From JBBWZH01 sp035544115 (GTDB lineage Bacteria > Actinomycetota > Actinomycetes > Mycobacteriales > CADCTP01): a stretch of DNA of 64,000 bases. Shown here piece after piece: positions 18,090-26,724 of this stretch. Both the position numbers and the translations under genes were made by a program. Within the stretch, counting starts at the first letter, position 1; each line of letters starts with the position of its first letter. The stretch is taken from positions 6,200,001 to 6,264,000 of the forward strand of contig OY970235.1 in assembly GCA_963714145.1 (NCBI GenBank). Direction: 5' to 3'. The notes beneath the pieces were generated by a model that searched no databases, had not been told where the DNA came from, and saw only the letters and a list, made by a program, of their open reading frames with translations.

Positions 18090-20387
18090 ATGACAACGCT
18101 CGCGTACCGGACCTGCCCGCTCTGCGAGGCGATGTGCGGGCTGGAGATCGAACTGCGCGACGGTGACCGTCCGGGCGCCGTGCGCGGCGACCGGGCGGAC
18201 GTCTTCAGCGCCGGCTACCTGTGCCCGAAGGGTGTCTCCATCGGCAAGCTGCACGACGACCCGGAACGGCTGCGCGCGCCGCTGCTGCGTACCGGCGACC
18301 GGTGGCGCGAGGTGAGCTGGGACGAGGCGTTCGGCGAGATCGAGCGCCGGCTGCCGCCGATCCTGGCCGAACACGGCCGCAACGCGGTCGCCACCTACCT
18401 CGGCAACCCGAACGTGCACGACCTCGCGCCGACGCTGTACCTGCCGGTGCTGATCCGGGCGCTCGGCTCGGACTACCGGTTCAGCGCCAGCACCCTGGAC
18501 CAGTGGCCGAAGCAGGTCTCGTCCGGGCTGATGTTCGGCACCGAGCTGAGCATCGCGATCCCGGACGTCGACCGCACCGACTACCTGCTGGTGCTCGGCG
18601 CCAACCCGATGGTCTCCAACGGCAGCCTGTTCACCGCCGCCGACCTGCCCGGGCGGCTGCGCCGGCTGCGCGAGCGCGGTGGCCGGCTGGTCGTGGTCGA
18701 CCCGCGCCGCACCCGGACCGCGGATGTCGCCGACGAGCACCTGCCGATCCGGCCCGGCACCGACGCGCTGTTCCTGGCCGCGCTGGCGCACGAGCTGTTC
18801 GACGCCGGCCTGGTCACGCTCGGGCCAGCCGAGCCGCACCTGGTCGGGGTGGCCGAGGTGGGGCGGGCCGTCGCCGGGTTCGCCCCGGACAAGGTGGCCG
18901 AGGCGTGCGGCATCGACGCGGCCACGATCCGGCGGGTCGCCCGCGAGCTGGCCGCCGCCCCGTCGGCCGCCGTGTACGGCCGGATCGGCACCACCACGAC
19001 CGAGTTCGGCACCGTGGCCAGCTGGCTGGTCGACGTGCTGAACACGCTGACCGGCAACCTGGACCGGCCCGGCGGGGTGCTGTTCCCGCTGCCCGCGGCC
19101 GGCTCGCCGAACACCACCGGGCCAGCCGGGGTGGGCCGCGGCATCCGGGTGCCCGGGTCACGCCGGACCAGGGTGCGCGGCCTGTCCAGCACGCTCGGCG
19201 AGTTCCCCACCGCGGTGCTGGCCGAGGAGATCGACACGCCCGGCGCGGACGGCACCCGGCTGCGCGCACTGATCACGGTGGCCGGCAACCCGGCCCTCTC
19301 CGCACCGAACGCCACCCGCCTGGACGCGGCACTGTCCACTCTGGACTTCATGGTCAGCGTCGACCTGTACCTGAACGAGACCACCCGGCACGCGGACGTG
19401 ATCCTGCCGGCGCCGTCCCCGCTGGCCCGCGGGCACTACGACCTCGCGTTCACCGGGCTGGCGGTGCGGAACGTGGCCCGCTGGTCGCCGGCGACGCTGC
19501 CACTGCGGCCGACCGAGCGGCCCGTCGCCAGCACCCTGCTCCGGCTGATCTGCGTGCTGCTCGGCAACGGGCTGACCCCGGCGGCGCTGGACGACACGAT
19601 CGCCGCCGAGCTGGCCCGCCGGCTGGTGGCCGACCCGGCCAGCCGGGTGGCCGGCCGGTCGGCGGACGAACTGCTCGCCGCGGTCGTCCCGCGCCGGGCC
19701 GAGGAACGCCTGCTCGACCTGATGCTGCGGGCCGGCCCGTACGGCGAGGGCCTGGGCAGCCACCCGGACGGGCTCAGCCTGGATGTGCTGGCCGCGCACC
19801 CGCACGGCATCGACCTCGGCCCGCTGCGCCCCCGGCTGCCCGGCGTGCTGCGCACACCCAGCGGCAAGGTCGAGCTGGCCCCGCCGCAACTGCTGGCCGA
19901 CCTGCCCCGGCTGGCCGGCACACTCGGCCGCCCCGACCCCGGGCTGCTCCTGGTCGGCCGGCGCGACCTGCGCTCCAACAACTCCTGGATGCACAACCTG
20001 GAGCCGCTGGTGAAGGGCCGCAACCGGTGCACGCTGCAGGTACACCCGGCGGACGCGGACCGGCTGCGGCTGCGGGCGGGCGCGCCGGCCCGGATCGAGT
20101 CCGCGGTCGGCGCCGTCGAGGCCGAGGTCGAGGTCACCGACACCGTCCGGGAGGGGGTGGTCAGCCTGCCGCACGGCTGGGGGCACGACCGGCCCGGCAC
20201 CCGGCTGGCCACCGCGGCCACGCACGCCGGGGTGAACAGCAACATCCTCACCGACCCGGGGCCGCTGGATCCGCTCTCCGGCACGGCCCGGCTCAACGGC
20301 ATCCCGGTCACCGTCGCACCCATCGACGCCGCCCCGACCACCATCGCACCGACCACCGCCGCCCCGACCACTGCCTCCCCGAGCTGA
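18090..20387 (+). CDS. molybdopterin-dependent oxidoreductase, large subunit
   Basis: A 765-residue member of the DMSO-reductase superfamily starting at ATG 18090 with GGAGG 5 bp upstream. The N-terminus has a 4Fe-4S site (CPLCEAMC...YLCPKG, CX2CX3CXnC). Molybdopterin-binding blocks follow: GANPMVSNGS, VVVDPRRTRTADVADEHLPIRPGTDA, and the C-terminal molydopterin dinucleotide domain from LLLVGRRDLRSNNSWMHN with LPHGWGHDRPG. The region that usually carries a Mo-ligating Cys or Sec reads SASTLDQWPKQVSSGLMFG, so the ligand is not obvious. There is no Tat signal, so it is cytoplasmic. The C-terminal tail is a repeated APTT. No electron-transfer partner gene adjoins; the substrate is unknown. Confidence 0.9.
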   Translation: MTTLAYRTCPLCEAMCGLEIELRDGDRPGAVRGDRADVFSAGYLCPKGVSIGKLHDDPERLRAPLLRTGDRWREVSWDEAFGEIERRLPPILAEHGRNAVATYLGNPNVHDLAPTLYLPVLIRALGSDYRFSASTLDQWPKQVSSGLMFGTELSIAIPDVDRTDYLLVLGANPMVSNGSLFTAADLPGRLRRLRERGGRLVVVDPRRTRTADVADEHLPIRPGTDALFLAALAHELFDAGLVTLGPAEPHLVGVAEVGRAVAGFAPDKVAEACGIDAATIRRVARELAAAPSAAVYGRIGTTTTEFGTVASWLVDVLNTLTGNLDRPGGVLFPLPAAGSPNTTGPAGVGRGIRVPGSRRTRVRGLSSTLGEFPTAVLAEEIDTPGADGTRLRALITVAGNPALSAPNATRLDAALSTLDFMVSVDLYLNETTRHADVILPAPSPLARGHYDLAFTGLAVRNVARWSPATLPLRPTERPVASTLLRLICVLLGNGLTPAALDDTIAAELARRLVADPASRVAGRSADELLAAVVPRRAEERLLDLMLRAGPYGEGLGSHPDGLSLDVLAAHPHGIDLGPLRPRLPGVLRTPSGKVELAPPQLLADLPRLAGTLGRPDPGLLLVGRRDLRSNNSWMHNLEPLVKGRNRCTLQVHPADADRLRLRAGAPARIESAVGAVEAEVEVTDTVREGVVSLPHGWGHDRPGTRLATAATHAGVNSNILTDPGPLDPLSGTARLNGIPVTVAPIDAAPTTIAPTTAAPTTASPS

Positions 20388-20393
20388 GCCGAG

Positions 20394-21344
20394 ATGACTG
20401 ACGACCCCGACCTGCAGGCGACGACCGCGATCCCGCGGCTGCCCGAGCCGATCCCGGCCGTCGAGCAGACCATGCCGATCGCCGGGCTGACCACCGCCGG
20501 CAGCCCTTACCCGACCGGCGGCCCGGCCGCCGGGCCGCCGGACGACCCGGCCGGGCCCGCCCCGTACGGCCACGCCGGCCCGCACGCGCAGGGCTCCTCT
20601 GTTGCGCAGGGCTCCCCCTATGCGCAGGGCTCCCCTTACGCGCAGGGCTCCCCTTATTCACAAGGCGACCCGTACGCGCAAGGCAACCCGCACGCGCAAG
20701 GCAACCCGTACCCGCAGGGCGACCCGTACGCGCAGGGCTCCGCGTTCGGCCAGGGCGACCCTTACCGCCAGGGCGCCCCGTATGGGCCGGGCAGTGGCGG
20801 GCACCGGCTGGACGGCGACCCGCCGGGTGCCGACCGGCGCTGGCTCTGGCTGGTCGGCCTGGTGCTGGTCGGGCTGCTCGCGGTCGGCGGGGTCATCGCG
20901 CTGATCAGCGCGATGCTTCCGCACGGCTCGCCGAAAACGGCGGTCACCCTGGGCTCGCAGCCGGCGTCACCGTCCGGACCGGTCGGGGTGACCACCGAAC
21001 CGCCCGTCACCACACCGTCCAGCCTGCCGACCACGGTCCCGGCGAGCACCCGGGTGACGATTCCGCCGCCGCTCACCGCGACCCCGCCGCTGCCGCCGAC
21101 GACCGCCCCGAGCACGCCGCCGAACCAGCAGCGGGTCCAGGTGCCGAACGTGGTCGGGCTACCGGCGGACCAGGCGATCCGCCGGCTGCGCGCGGCCGGC
21201 TTCCAGGTGAACCTGGTCTCCGCGCCGATCGGCCGGCCGCGCCAGGCCAACCAGGTCTTCCTGCAGTCCCCGCGCGGCGGCCAGACCGCCCGCCGCGGCT
21301 CGGTCGTCACGATCGTGGTCTCGAACAACATCCAACCGCGCTAG
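20394..21344 (+). CDS. single-PASTA membrane protein with Gln-Gly repeat N-terminus
   Basis: A 316-residue protein starting 6 bp after the molybdopterin gene. Residues ~60-130 are ten or so degenerate pentapeptides (PYAQGS/D/N). A single TM helix (WLWLVGLVLVGLLAVGGVIA) follows, then a Pro/Thr-rich extracellular linker, then one PASTA domain (VPNVVGLPADQAIRRLRAAG...SPRGGQTARRGSVVTIVVS). PASTA domains bind muropeptides or beta-lactams in kinases and PBPs; this protein has no kinase domain. The N-terminal repeats are encoded by 15-bp DNA repeats between about 20580 and 20780. Confidence 0.88.
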   Translation: MTDDPDLQATTAIPRLPEPIPAVEQTMPIAGLTTAGSPYPTGGPAAGPPDDPAGPAPYGHAGPHAQGSSVAQGSPYAQGSPYAQGSPYSQGDPYAQGNPHAQGNPYPQGDPYAQGSAFGQGDPYRQGAPYGPGSGGHRLDGDPPGADRRWLWLVGLVLVGLLAVGGVIALISAMLPHGSPKTAVTLGSQPASPSGPVGVTTEPPVTTPSSLPTTVPASTRVTIPPPLTATPPLPPTTAPSTPPNQQRVQVPNVVGLPADQAIRRLRAAGFQVNLVSAPIGRPRQANQVFLQSPRGGQTARRGSVVTIVVSNNIQPR

Positions 21345-21370
21345 CGGGATCTGGGCTGGCGACCGGAAGT

Positions 21371-21859
21371 TCAGCCGCGGGGTCTGGCCCGGGCTTCGAG
21401 CGTGGCCGCTCGCGGTCCGGCGTCGGCCCAGGCGCCGGGCCAGCCCAGTACCGCGACCGCGGCCGTGTTCATCTCGACCGGTTCGCCGCCGAGCAGCAGC
21501 ACCAGGTCCTGTAGGCCCGGGTTGTGCCCGATGATCAGCGCGGTGCCGGCTTCGGCCGGCAGCGCGTGGATGATCGCGAGCAGGTGGTCGGTGCCGGCGC
21601 CATAGAGCCGCTCGTCGGAGCGGGCCGGCGGCGGCGCCGGCAACTCGGCCTCGATCAGCTGCCAGGTCTGCCAGGCCCGCCGGGCCGGCGAGCAGAGCAC
21701 CAGGTCGACCCGGTCGACCTGGTCACGCAGCCAGCGGCCGACCGCCGGCGCGTCCAGCCGACCCCGCTCGGCCAGCGGCCGATCCTCGTCCGGCACACCG
21801 TCCGGCCAGCCCGACTTCGCATGCCGGACGATCACCAGCCGGCGGTACGGCTCAGCCAC
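21371..21859 (-). CDS. SixA-like histidine phosphatase family protein
   Basis: A 162-residue protein. The catalytic RHG-type motif is VIVRHAKSGWPDG near the N-terminus, followed by RPLAERGRLDAPAVGRWL, VLCSPARRAWQTW and the second His in LIIGHNPGLQDLVL; this is the pattern of SixA-like phosphohistidine phosphatases. I place the start at GTG 21859, where homology begins; the frame is open to 21952 but encodes no conserved sequence. It is convergent with the PASTA gene (26 bp) and the repeat array begins about 100 bp upstream of its start. Confidence 0.9.
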   Translation of the reverse strand: MAEPYRRLVIVRHAKSGWPDGVPDEDRPLAERGRLDAPAVGRWLRDQVDRVDLVLCSPARRAWQTWQLIEAELPAPPPARSDERLYGAGTDHLLAIIHALPAEAGTALIIGHNPGLQDLVLLLGGEPVEMNTAAVAVLGWPGAWADAGPRAATLEARARPRG

Positions 21860-21956
21860 GCCGGCAGCCTGCCAGATCCGCCATCCCGGCACCCCGCCGG
21901 GACCCGAACGGAGCCCCGACGAGGACCAGACGCGGCGGGGTGATGGATTCACGCAC

Positions 21957-22767
21957 GTGCTGATGACGTACGGACGTCACCGGGCGGGCTAACTCGTCAC
22001 CGGCGCACAGACGACGTCACCCGCCGGCCGCCGACGTCACCGTGGCCGTCGTCGTGGGCGATCCCGCCCGGGACTGGTGATGGCTTCGGGTCGTGGGTGA
22101 CGGCGTGGCGCGGCCGGGTGGCGGGTTGGGGTGGCGGGTGGTGTCGTAGGGCCATCACTGGGCGGGTGAACTCGTCACCAGCGCACAGATGACGTCACCC
22201 GCCGCCCGACGACGTCACCGTGCCCGTCGCCGTGGGCGATCCCGTCCCGGATCGCCCGGGGCTGGTGACGGCTTCGGATCGCGGGTGACGGCGTGACGGG
22301 TTCGGGTGGCGGGTGGTGTCGTAGGGCCATCACTGGGCGGGTGAACTCGTCACCAGCGCACAGATGACGTCACCCGCCGCCCGACGACGTCACCGTGCCC
22401 GTCGCCGTGGGCGATCCCACCCGGGATCGCCCGGGGCTGGTGACGGCTTCGGGCCGCGGGTGACGTCGTGGCGTGGCCGGTGAGGGGTACGGGTGGCGGG
22501 TGGTGTCGTACAGGCGTCACCGGGTGGGTGAATTCGTCACCGGCGCTGAGATGACGTCACCGGCCGGCCGGTGACGTCACCGTGATCCTCGTCGTGGGCG
22601 ATCCCGTCCCGGATCGCCCGGGGCTGGTGACGGCTTCGGGCCGCGGGTGACGTCGTGGCGTGGCCGGTGAGGGGTACGGGTGGCGGGTGGTGTCGTACAG
22701 GCGTCACCAGACCCGCGAAGTCGTCACTGACTGGGTCGGGCCATCACCGGCGACCCGAAGCCGTCAC
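21957..22767. repeat. satellite-like array of ~180-bp units with 20-bp-pitch GTCAC motifs
   Basis: Four tandem units (about 184, 175, 187 and 187 bp, starting near 21957, 22141, 22316 and 22503) plus a partial fifth. Each begins with four GTCAC (three times ATCAC) motifs exactly 20 bp apart: 21976/96, 22016/36; 22154-22214; 22329-22389; 22516-22576; 22703-22763. In the two best-kept units four inverted GTGAC/GTGAG/GTGGT motifs follow, also 20 bp apart (22440-22500; 22627-22687). The middle holds a hairpin GGCGATCC...GGATCGCC, with a compensatory change at 22414-22426. Long blocks are identical between neighbours (22129-22243 with 22304-22418; 22424-22521 with 22611-22708). I see no open frame above ~60 codons. 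The last motif overlaps the stop codon of the next gene. Confidence 0.92.
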
Positions 22768-23501
22768 TCGCCGGGCTGGCGGCGCCCCCCGGCCGACCCG
22801 GCCTCGGCCGACCTGGCCCCGCCCGATCCGACCGAGCCGCCCGAGCCGCCCGATCCGGCGGAATCGGCGGTCGCCGGCGCGGGGGCGCTGGTCAGGTTGA
22901 CGGCGGCGGCGCGGGCCAGCAGGAACACGCCGGGGATCTGGGCCAGGTGCTGCAGCGACCGGCCGTCCAGGCCGAGGTGGCGGCTGACCCCCTCCGGGAC
23001 GGCGAACGCGACCGCGGACAGGCCGCAGCCGACGATCGCCACCACCATCCGGGCCGCCCGCGGCTGCCGGCGGTACAGCGCGTACAGCCAGAGGCCGACG
23101 ATGCTGGCCATCGTCACGCTCTCGCTGAGCACCAGCGGCAGCGTCCGGCCGACCCCGGTGGTGGAGATGACCACGACGTACGCGATCAGGCCAGCGATCC
23201 GGACCCGGATGAACCAGCGGGCGGCGCGCGGTGGCAGCAGTTCGACGGCGGTGGCGGCCAGCAGGTAGGAGATGCCGGTGGCGACCAGTACGCCGACCAC
23301 CACCCAGCTCAGGTCGGCCGACCGGGGCGAGCCGGCGAAGACCAGGTGGTGCACGGTGCCGGCCCAGGCGCCCGCGCCGGCGGTCCACATGGTGAGCGTC
23401 CAGTACTTGTGCACCCAGGGCAGCGCCCGTAGCCAGAGCGCGGCGCCGACTAGTACCGCGCCGAGCAGCAGATCGGTCAAACCGGCCGCGACATCATCCA
23501 C
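22764..23501 (-). CDS. multi-pass membrane protein of unknown function
   Basis: About 245 residues with seven likely TM helices (LTDLLLGAVLVGAALWL, YWTLTMWTAGAGAWAG, WVVVGVLVATGISYLL, RIAGLIAYVVVIS, MASIVGLWLYALY, MVVAIVGCGLSAVAFA, IPGVFLLARAAAVNL). HKYW and HHLVFAG histidines sit near the second and third helices and could bind metal or substrate. The C-terminus is a Gly/Ser-rich tail. I start it at GTG 23501, before DDVAAGLTD; the frame is open to 23618. I do not recognise the family. Its stop codon lies in the last motif of the repeat array. Confidence 0.7.
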   Translation of the reverse strand: MDDVAAGLTDLLLGAVLVGAALWLRALPWVHKYWTLTMWTAGAGAWAGTVHHLVFAGSPRSADLSWVVVGVLVATGISYLLAATAVELLPPRAARWFIRVRIAGLIAYVVVISTTGVGRTLPLVLSESVTMASIVGLWLYALYRRQPRAARMVVAIVGCGLSAVAFAVPEGVSRHLGLDGRSLQHLAQIPGVFLLARAAAVNLTSAPAPATADSAGSGGSGGSVGSGGARSAEAGSAGGRRQPGE

Positions 23502-23645
23502 ACCGGCAGCGTAAGCGGTCAGTCCGCGGCCGGCGCCCCGCCCGCCCGGACCCACCCGCCGGGCCCACCCGCCGGCCCCGACCAACAGGCCCGGCCAGCA
23601 GGCCCGACGAGCAGGCACCGCCAGCGGGCACGGCCGGGAACGGGC

Positions 23646-24038
23646 TCAGGCGGCGACCGGCTGCGGGATCCGCAGGTGGTGGCTGGCGGCCAGGTGCGCC
23701 CCGACCAGCCGGTAGATCAGCGGCGGGTCGGCTACCGCGCGTTCCCACCGGGCCAGCGCGCGGGACGGGCAGGCCTGCGGCGAAACCGGGACCCCGGCCT
23801 CGGCCAGCAGCGTGCGGGCCACCTCGTGCAGGTTCTCCCGGGCGGCCGGCTCGGCCGGCTCGCAGGCCCAGCCGCGACCGGCGCGGATCGCGCCGCCGGC
23901 GGCCAGGATCAGTGCCTGGGTCAGACTGGTCGCCCCGGTGCTGATGTCTATACGCCGGCCGGAGTGGTAAGGGCAGTGTTCCAGGGTGCGGGCGGCAACT
24001 GCACGAATTTCTTCGCTGTGACTGGCGAAGCGGACCAT
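23646..24038 (-). CDS. small cytoplasmic protein of unknown function
   Basis: A 130-residue protein starting at ATG with GGAGA just upstream. It has no signal peptide or TM helix. Its sequence is mixed helical, with the dipeptide ELEHCPYHSGRRID-like region (three potential metal or nucleotide ligands Cys, His, His) near residue 20 and a C-terminal HLAASHHLRIPQP. I do not recognise the family. It lies between the membrane gene and the aromatic cluster, in the same orientation as both, and has two direct ATACGTAC elements upstream. Confidence 0.6.
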   Translation of the reverse strand: MVRFASHSEEIRAVAARTLEHCPYHSGRRIDISTGATSLTQALILAAGGAIRAGRGWACEPAEPAARENLHEVARTLLAEAGVPVSPQACPSRALARWERAVADPPLIYRLVGAHLAASHHLRIPQPVAA

Positions 24039-24086
24039 TTCTCTCCGGCCCTCCGGCTAGTGGTCGGGCAACGTATCTACTGCGGT

Positions 24087-24124
24087 ATACGTACGAGCCC
24101 GCGCCGCGGCTCACCGATACGTAC
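24087..24124. promoter_or_regulatory. paired ATACGTAC elements
   Basis: ATACGTAC occurs at 24087-24094 and 24117-24124, 30 bp apart, in a less GC-rich patch 50-90 bp upstream of the 130-residue gene. The spacing is near three helical turns. A role as operator is inferred. Confidence 0.35.
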
Positions 24125-24273
24125 ATCCGCCCGCCGTTGGACGCCGCCATCCGCAGTGTGCCCCACCGGGCAGTCAATATCGACGGCCCCGGCCGGGGTT
24201 GTCAGCCGGCGGCATCCTATTGGCCTGTTCGCCGCGACAGGTTCACCCGACCGAATAACGTCGGCCCGGGTAC

Positions 24274-25930
24274 TCAGTGCCCGCGGAACGCCTCCTCCAG
24301 CCACCAGGCGCCGTGCTCGCCGGTGACCTTCGCGTCGATCAGCAGCGGGGCGTCCCGCGGGCCGGCCAGCCACTCCGGCACCGCGGCCAGGTCGGCCACG
24401 GTCCGGACGGTCACCCCGGTGCAGCCGAAGCCGCGGCCGATCGCGGCGATGTCGGTGTCCGGGAACCGGACACGTGTCCAGCGGGATGGCCGTCCGGGCC
24501 GAAGTGGTGCACCTCCGCGCCGTAGGCGTCGTCGTCGTAGACCACCACGACCAGCGGCAGCCGCAGCCGGACCGCGGTGTCCAGCTCGGCGATGCCCATC
24601 AGCGCACCGCCGTCGCCGAGCGCGGCCACGGTGAGCCGGTCCGGGCTGGGCCAGCGCCGCGCCGATCGCGGTGGCCAGGCCCAGCCCGATCGACTGGAAC
24701 GCCTGGGTGAAGCAGAAACCCAGCTCGTCCGGCACCGACAGGAACATGCTCGGGTAGCCCATGAAGTTGCCGGAGTCGACGGCGACCATGCCGCTCGGCC
24801 GGCAGCAGGTCGTCGAGCGCGATCGACAGGGTGCGCGGGTCGATCTCGGTCGCGCGTGCTGGTCGTCCTCGTACGGGCACATCGCGCCAGCGGATGCTCG
24901 CGGCGATCCGGTCGGCCAGCGCCGGCTCCCGGTAGCCCGCGGACAGGTGCCCGCGGCCGGCCAGCTCGGCGTCCACCGCGCTCGCCGTCGCGGCCACGTC
25001 GCCGACGCGCCGAGCTGTCGACCGGCCGGTGCGCGCCGAGCGCGTCCGGGTCGAGGTCGACCTGCACGACGGTGGCCTGCGGGCTGATCAGCCGGCCGTG
25101 CCGGGTGGTCCACATGTTCAGCGCGCAGCCCCAGGCCACCACCAGGTCGGCGCCGGCGATCAGCTCGGCGGCCAGCGGCGAGGCGAAGCCGCCGGAGACG
25201 TCCAGCGACCACGGGTTGCCGGCGAACAGGCCCTTGGCCACCGCCGAGGTGGCCAGCAGCGCGCCGCATCGGTCGGCCAGCGCGCGACAGTTCCGCCCCG
25301 GCCTGCCGGCGCGCCGCGCCCGGCGATGAACACCGGCCGGCGGGCGCCGGCCAGCAGCGTCGGCCAGCGCGGTCACCGTCGGCTGCGGCCGCCGCGGCGC
25401 CGGTGCAACTCCGGCGCCGGCGGCAGCTCGGCGCCCGCGGGCAGCTCCATCGCCTGGACGTCCAGCGGCAGGTTGAGCACGACCGTGCGCCGCTCCTGCA
25501 CCGCGCCGGCGCACGGCCCGGGCGGTGTCGGCCACGCGCCGTCTCGGCCGAGTGAACCCGCTCGGCGACCGCGCCGACCGCGGTGACCAGCCCGGCCTGG
25601 TCGATCGGAAGTTCGAGCGCAGCGCGCCGGCACCGTTCGGCGGCCAGGACGAGCAGCGGGGTGCGGCTCTTGGCCGCCTCGGTGATGCCGGTCATCGCGT
25701 TGGTCAGCCCCGGCCCCTGGTGCACCGTGAGCGACGCCGAGCCGGCCGGACACCGGGCGTACGCGTCGGCCATCGTCGCCGCGCCGCCCTCGTGCCGGGC
25801 CGCGACGAACGCGCGCCCCGGCCGCGACCAGCGCGTTGGTGACGTGGAAGTTGCCGCTGCCGACCACGCCGAACACGTGGTCGACGCCCAGCTGCGCGAC
25901 CGCCCGGCCGACGGCCTCGGCGACCAGCAT
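24274..25930 (-). pseudogene. thiamine-pyrophosphate-dependent enzyme (acetolactate synthase/benzoylformate decarboxylase type), multiply frameshifted
   Basis: The protein can be read only by hopping among all three reverse frames. Pieces in order: MLVAEAVGRAVAQLGVDHVF, then HQGPGLTNAMTGITEAAKSR, VVLNLPLDVQAMELPAG, GNPWSLDVSGGFASPLAAEL, VQVDLDPDALGAHRPVD, VDSGNFMGYPSMFLSVPDEL, and the TPP site GDGGALMGIAELDTAVRL with VVVYDDDAYGAEVHHFG, ending EHGAWWLEEAFRGH. These give a full-length ThDP enzyme of ~550 residues. At least twelve shifts are needed, mostly one-base insertions; no key motif is lost. It starts 5 bp after the cyclase stop, so the two were coupled. Sequence error is at least as likely as true decay. 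Confidence 0.75.
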
Positions 25931-25935
25931 GCCGC

Positions 25936-26712
25936 TCAGCGCTCGACGAGCGCGAGCACGCGGGTGCGGGCTGCCGGAGCCGCCGACGATCGGCAGCGGC
26001 GCGGCGATCAGCACCGCGCCGGTGGGCGGCAGCCGGGCCAGGTTCCGCAGCTGGGTCAGGCCGTACTTGTCGGCGCCGAGCAGGAACGAGTGGCACGGGA
26101 ACGGCGGGTCGAACGAGTGCGCGGCGCCGGCGTCGGTGCCGACCGTCTCCACGCCGACGCCGAGGATCGGGGTCTCCTCGGCCAGCCAGCGCGCGCACTC
26201 GACCGAGATGCCCGGCGTGTGCGGGCCGGTCTCGTTCGGCGTTGAGGAACGCGGCCTGGTCGCCGACCGGGCGTCCCAGCCGGTGCGGTAGAGCAGCCAG
26301 CCGCCGGCCGGCAGCGGCCCGTGCTCGGCCTCCCAGGCCTGGACGTGCTCGATCTCCAGCAGGAAGTCGGGGTCGGCGGCCGCCTGCTCCGTCGACGTCC
26401 AGGACGACCGCCGGCGCGATCAGGCTGGCCGGCGGCACCTGCGAGACGTCGTGCGCGTCCCGCCCGGTGACCCAGTGGATCGGCGCGTCGAAGTGGGTGC
26501 CGGTGTGCTCGCCGGTGTGGATGTTGTTCCAGTACCAGGCCGGGCCCGCGGTCGTCGTAGCGGCTGATCTCCTCGAGCGGGAACCCGATCGTGTTCCCGA
26601 ACGGCTCGGGCAGCTGCAGGATCGGGGTGCTGTCGGACAGCGGCGCGGTGAGGTCGATGACCTCGACCTGACCGCCGCCGATCGCGGCCAGCAGACCGGT
26701 CAGCACTGACAT
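25936..26712 (-). pseudogene. cyclase family metal-dependent hydrolase (KynB-like), multiply frameshifted
   Basis: Begins MSVLTGLLAAIGGGQVEVID at ATG 26712 behind an AGAAGGGA site. Reading across frames restores the family motif HTGTHFDAPIHW (metal ligands of the cyclase/arylformamidase fold), then PPASLIAPAVVLDV, GPHTPGISVECARWL, VETVGTDAGAAHSFDPPFPC and a C-terminus TRVLALVER. Shifts are needed near 26545, 26393, 26267, 26237 and 25968; four are insertions and one a deletion. The full length would be ~255 residues, normal for the family. It lies between the flavoprotein and the TPP enzyme genes. Confidence 0.75.
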
Positions 26713-26724
26713 CTGGGATCCCTT

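Noticed and set aside
21957..22767. The regularly spaced GTCAC motifs as a CRISPR array
   Set aside because: Only 5-6 bases recur at the 20-bp pitch, the larger unit is ~180 bp and nearly identical throughout, there are no unique spacers and no cas genes.
22655..22900. Forward-strand open frame at the right end of the array
   Set aside because: It runs through repeats and the antisense of the membrane gene, and its product is low-complexity.
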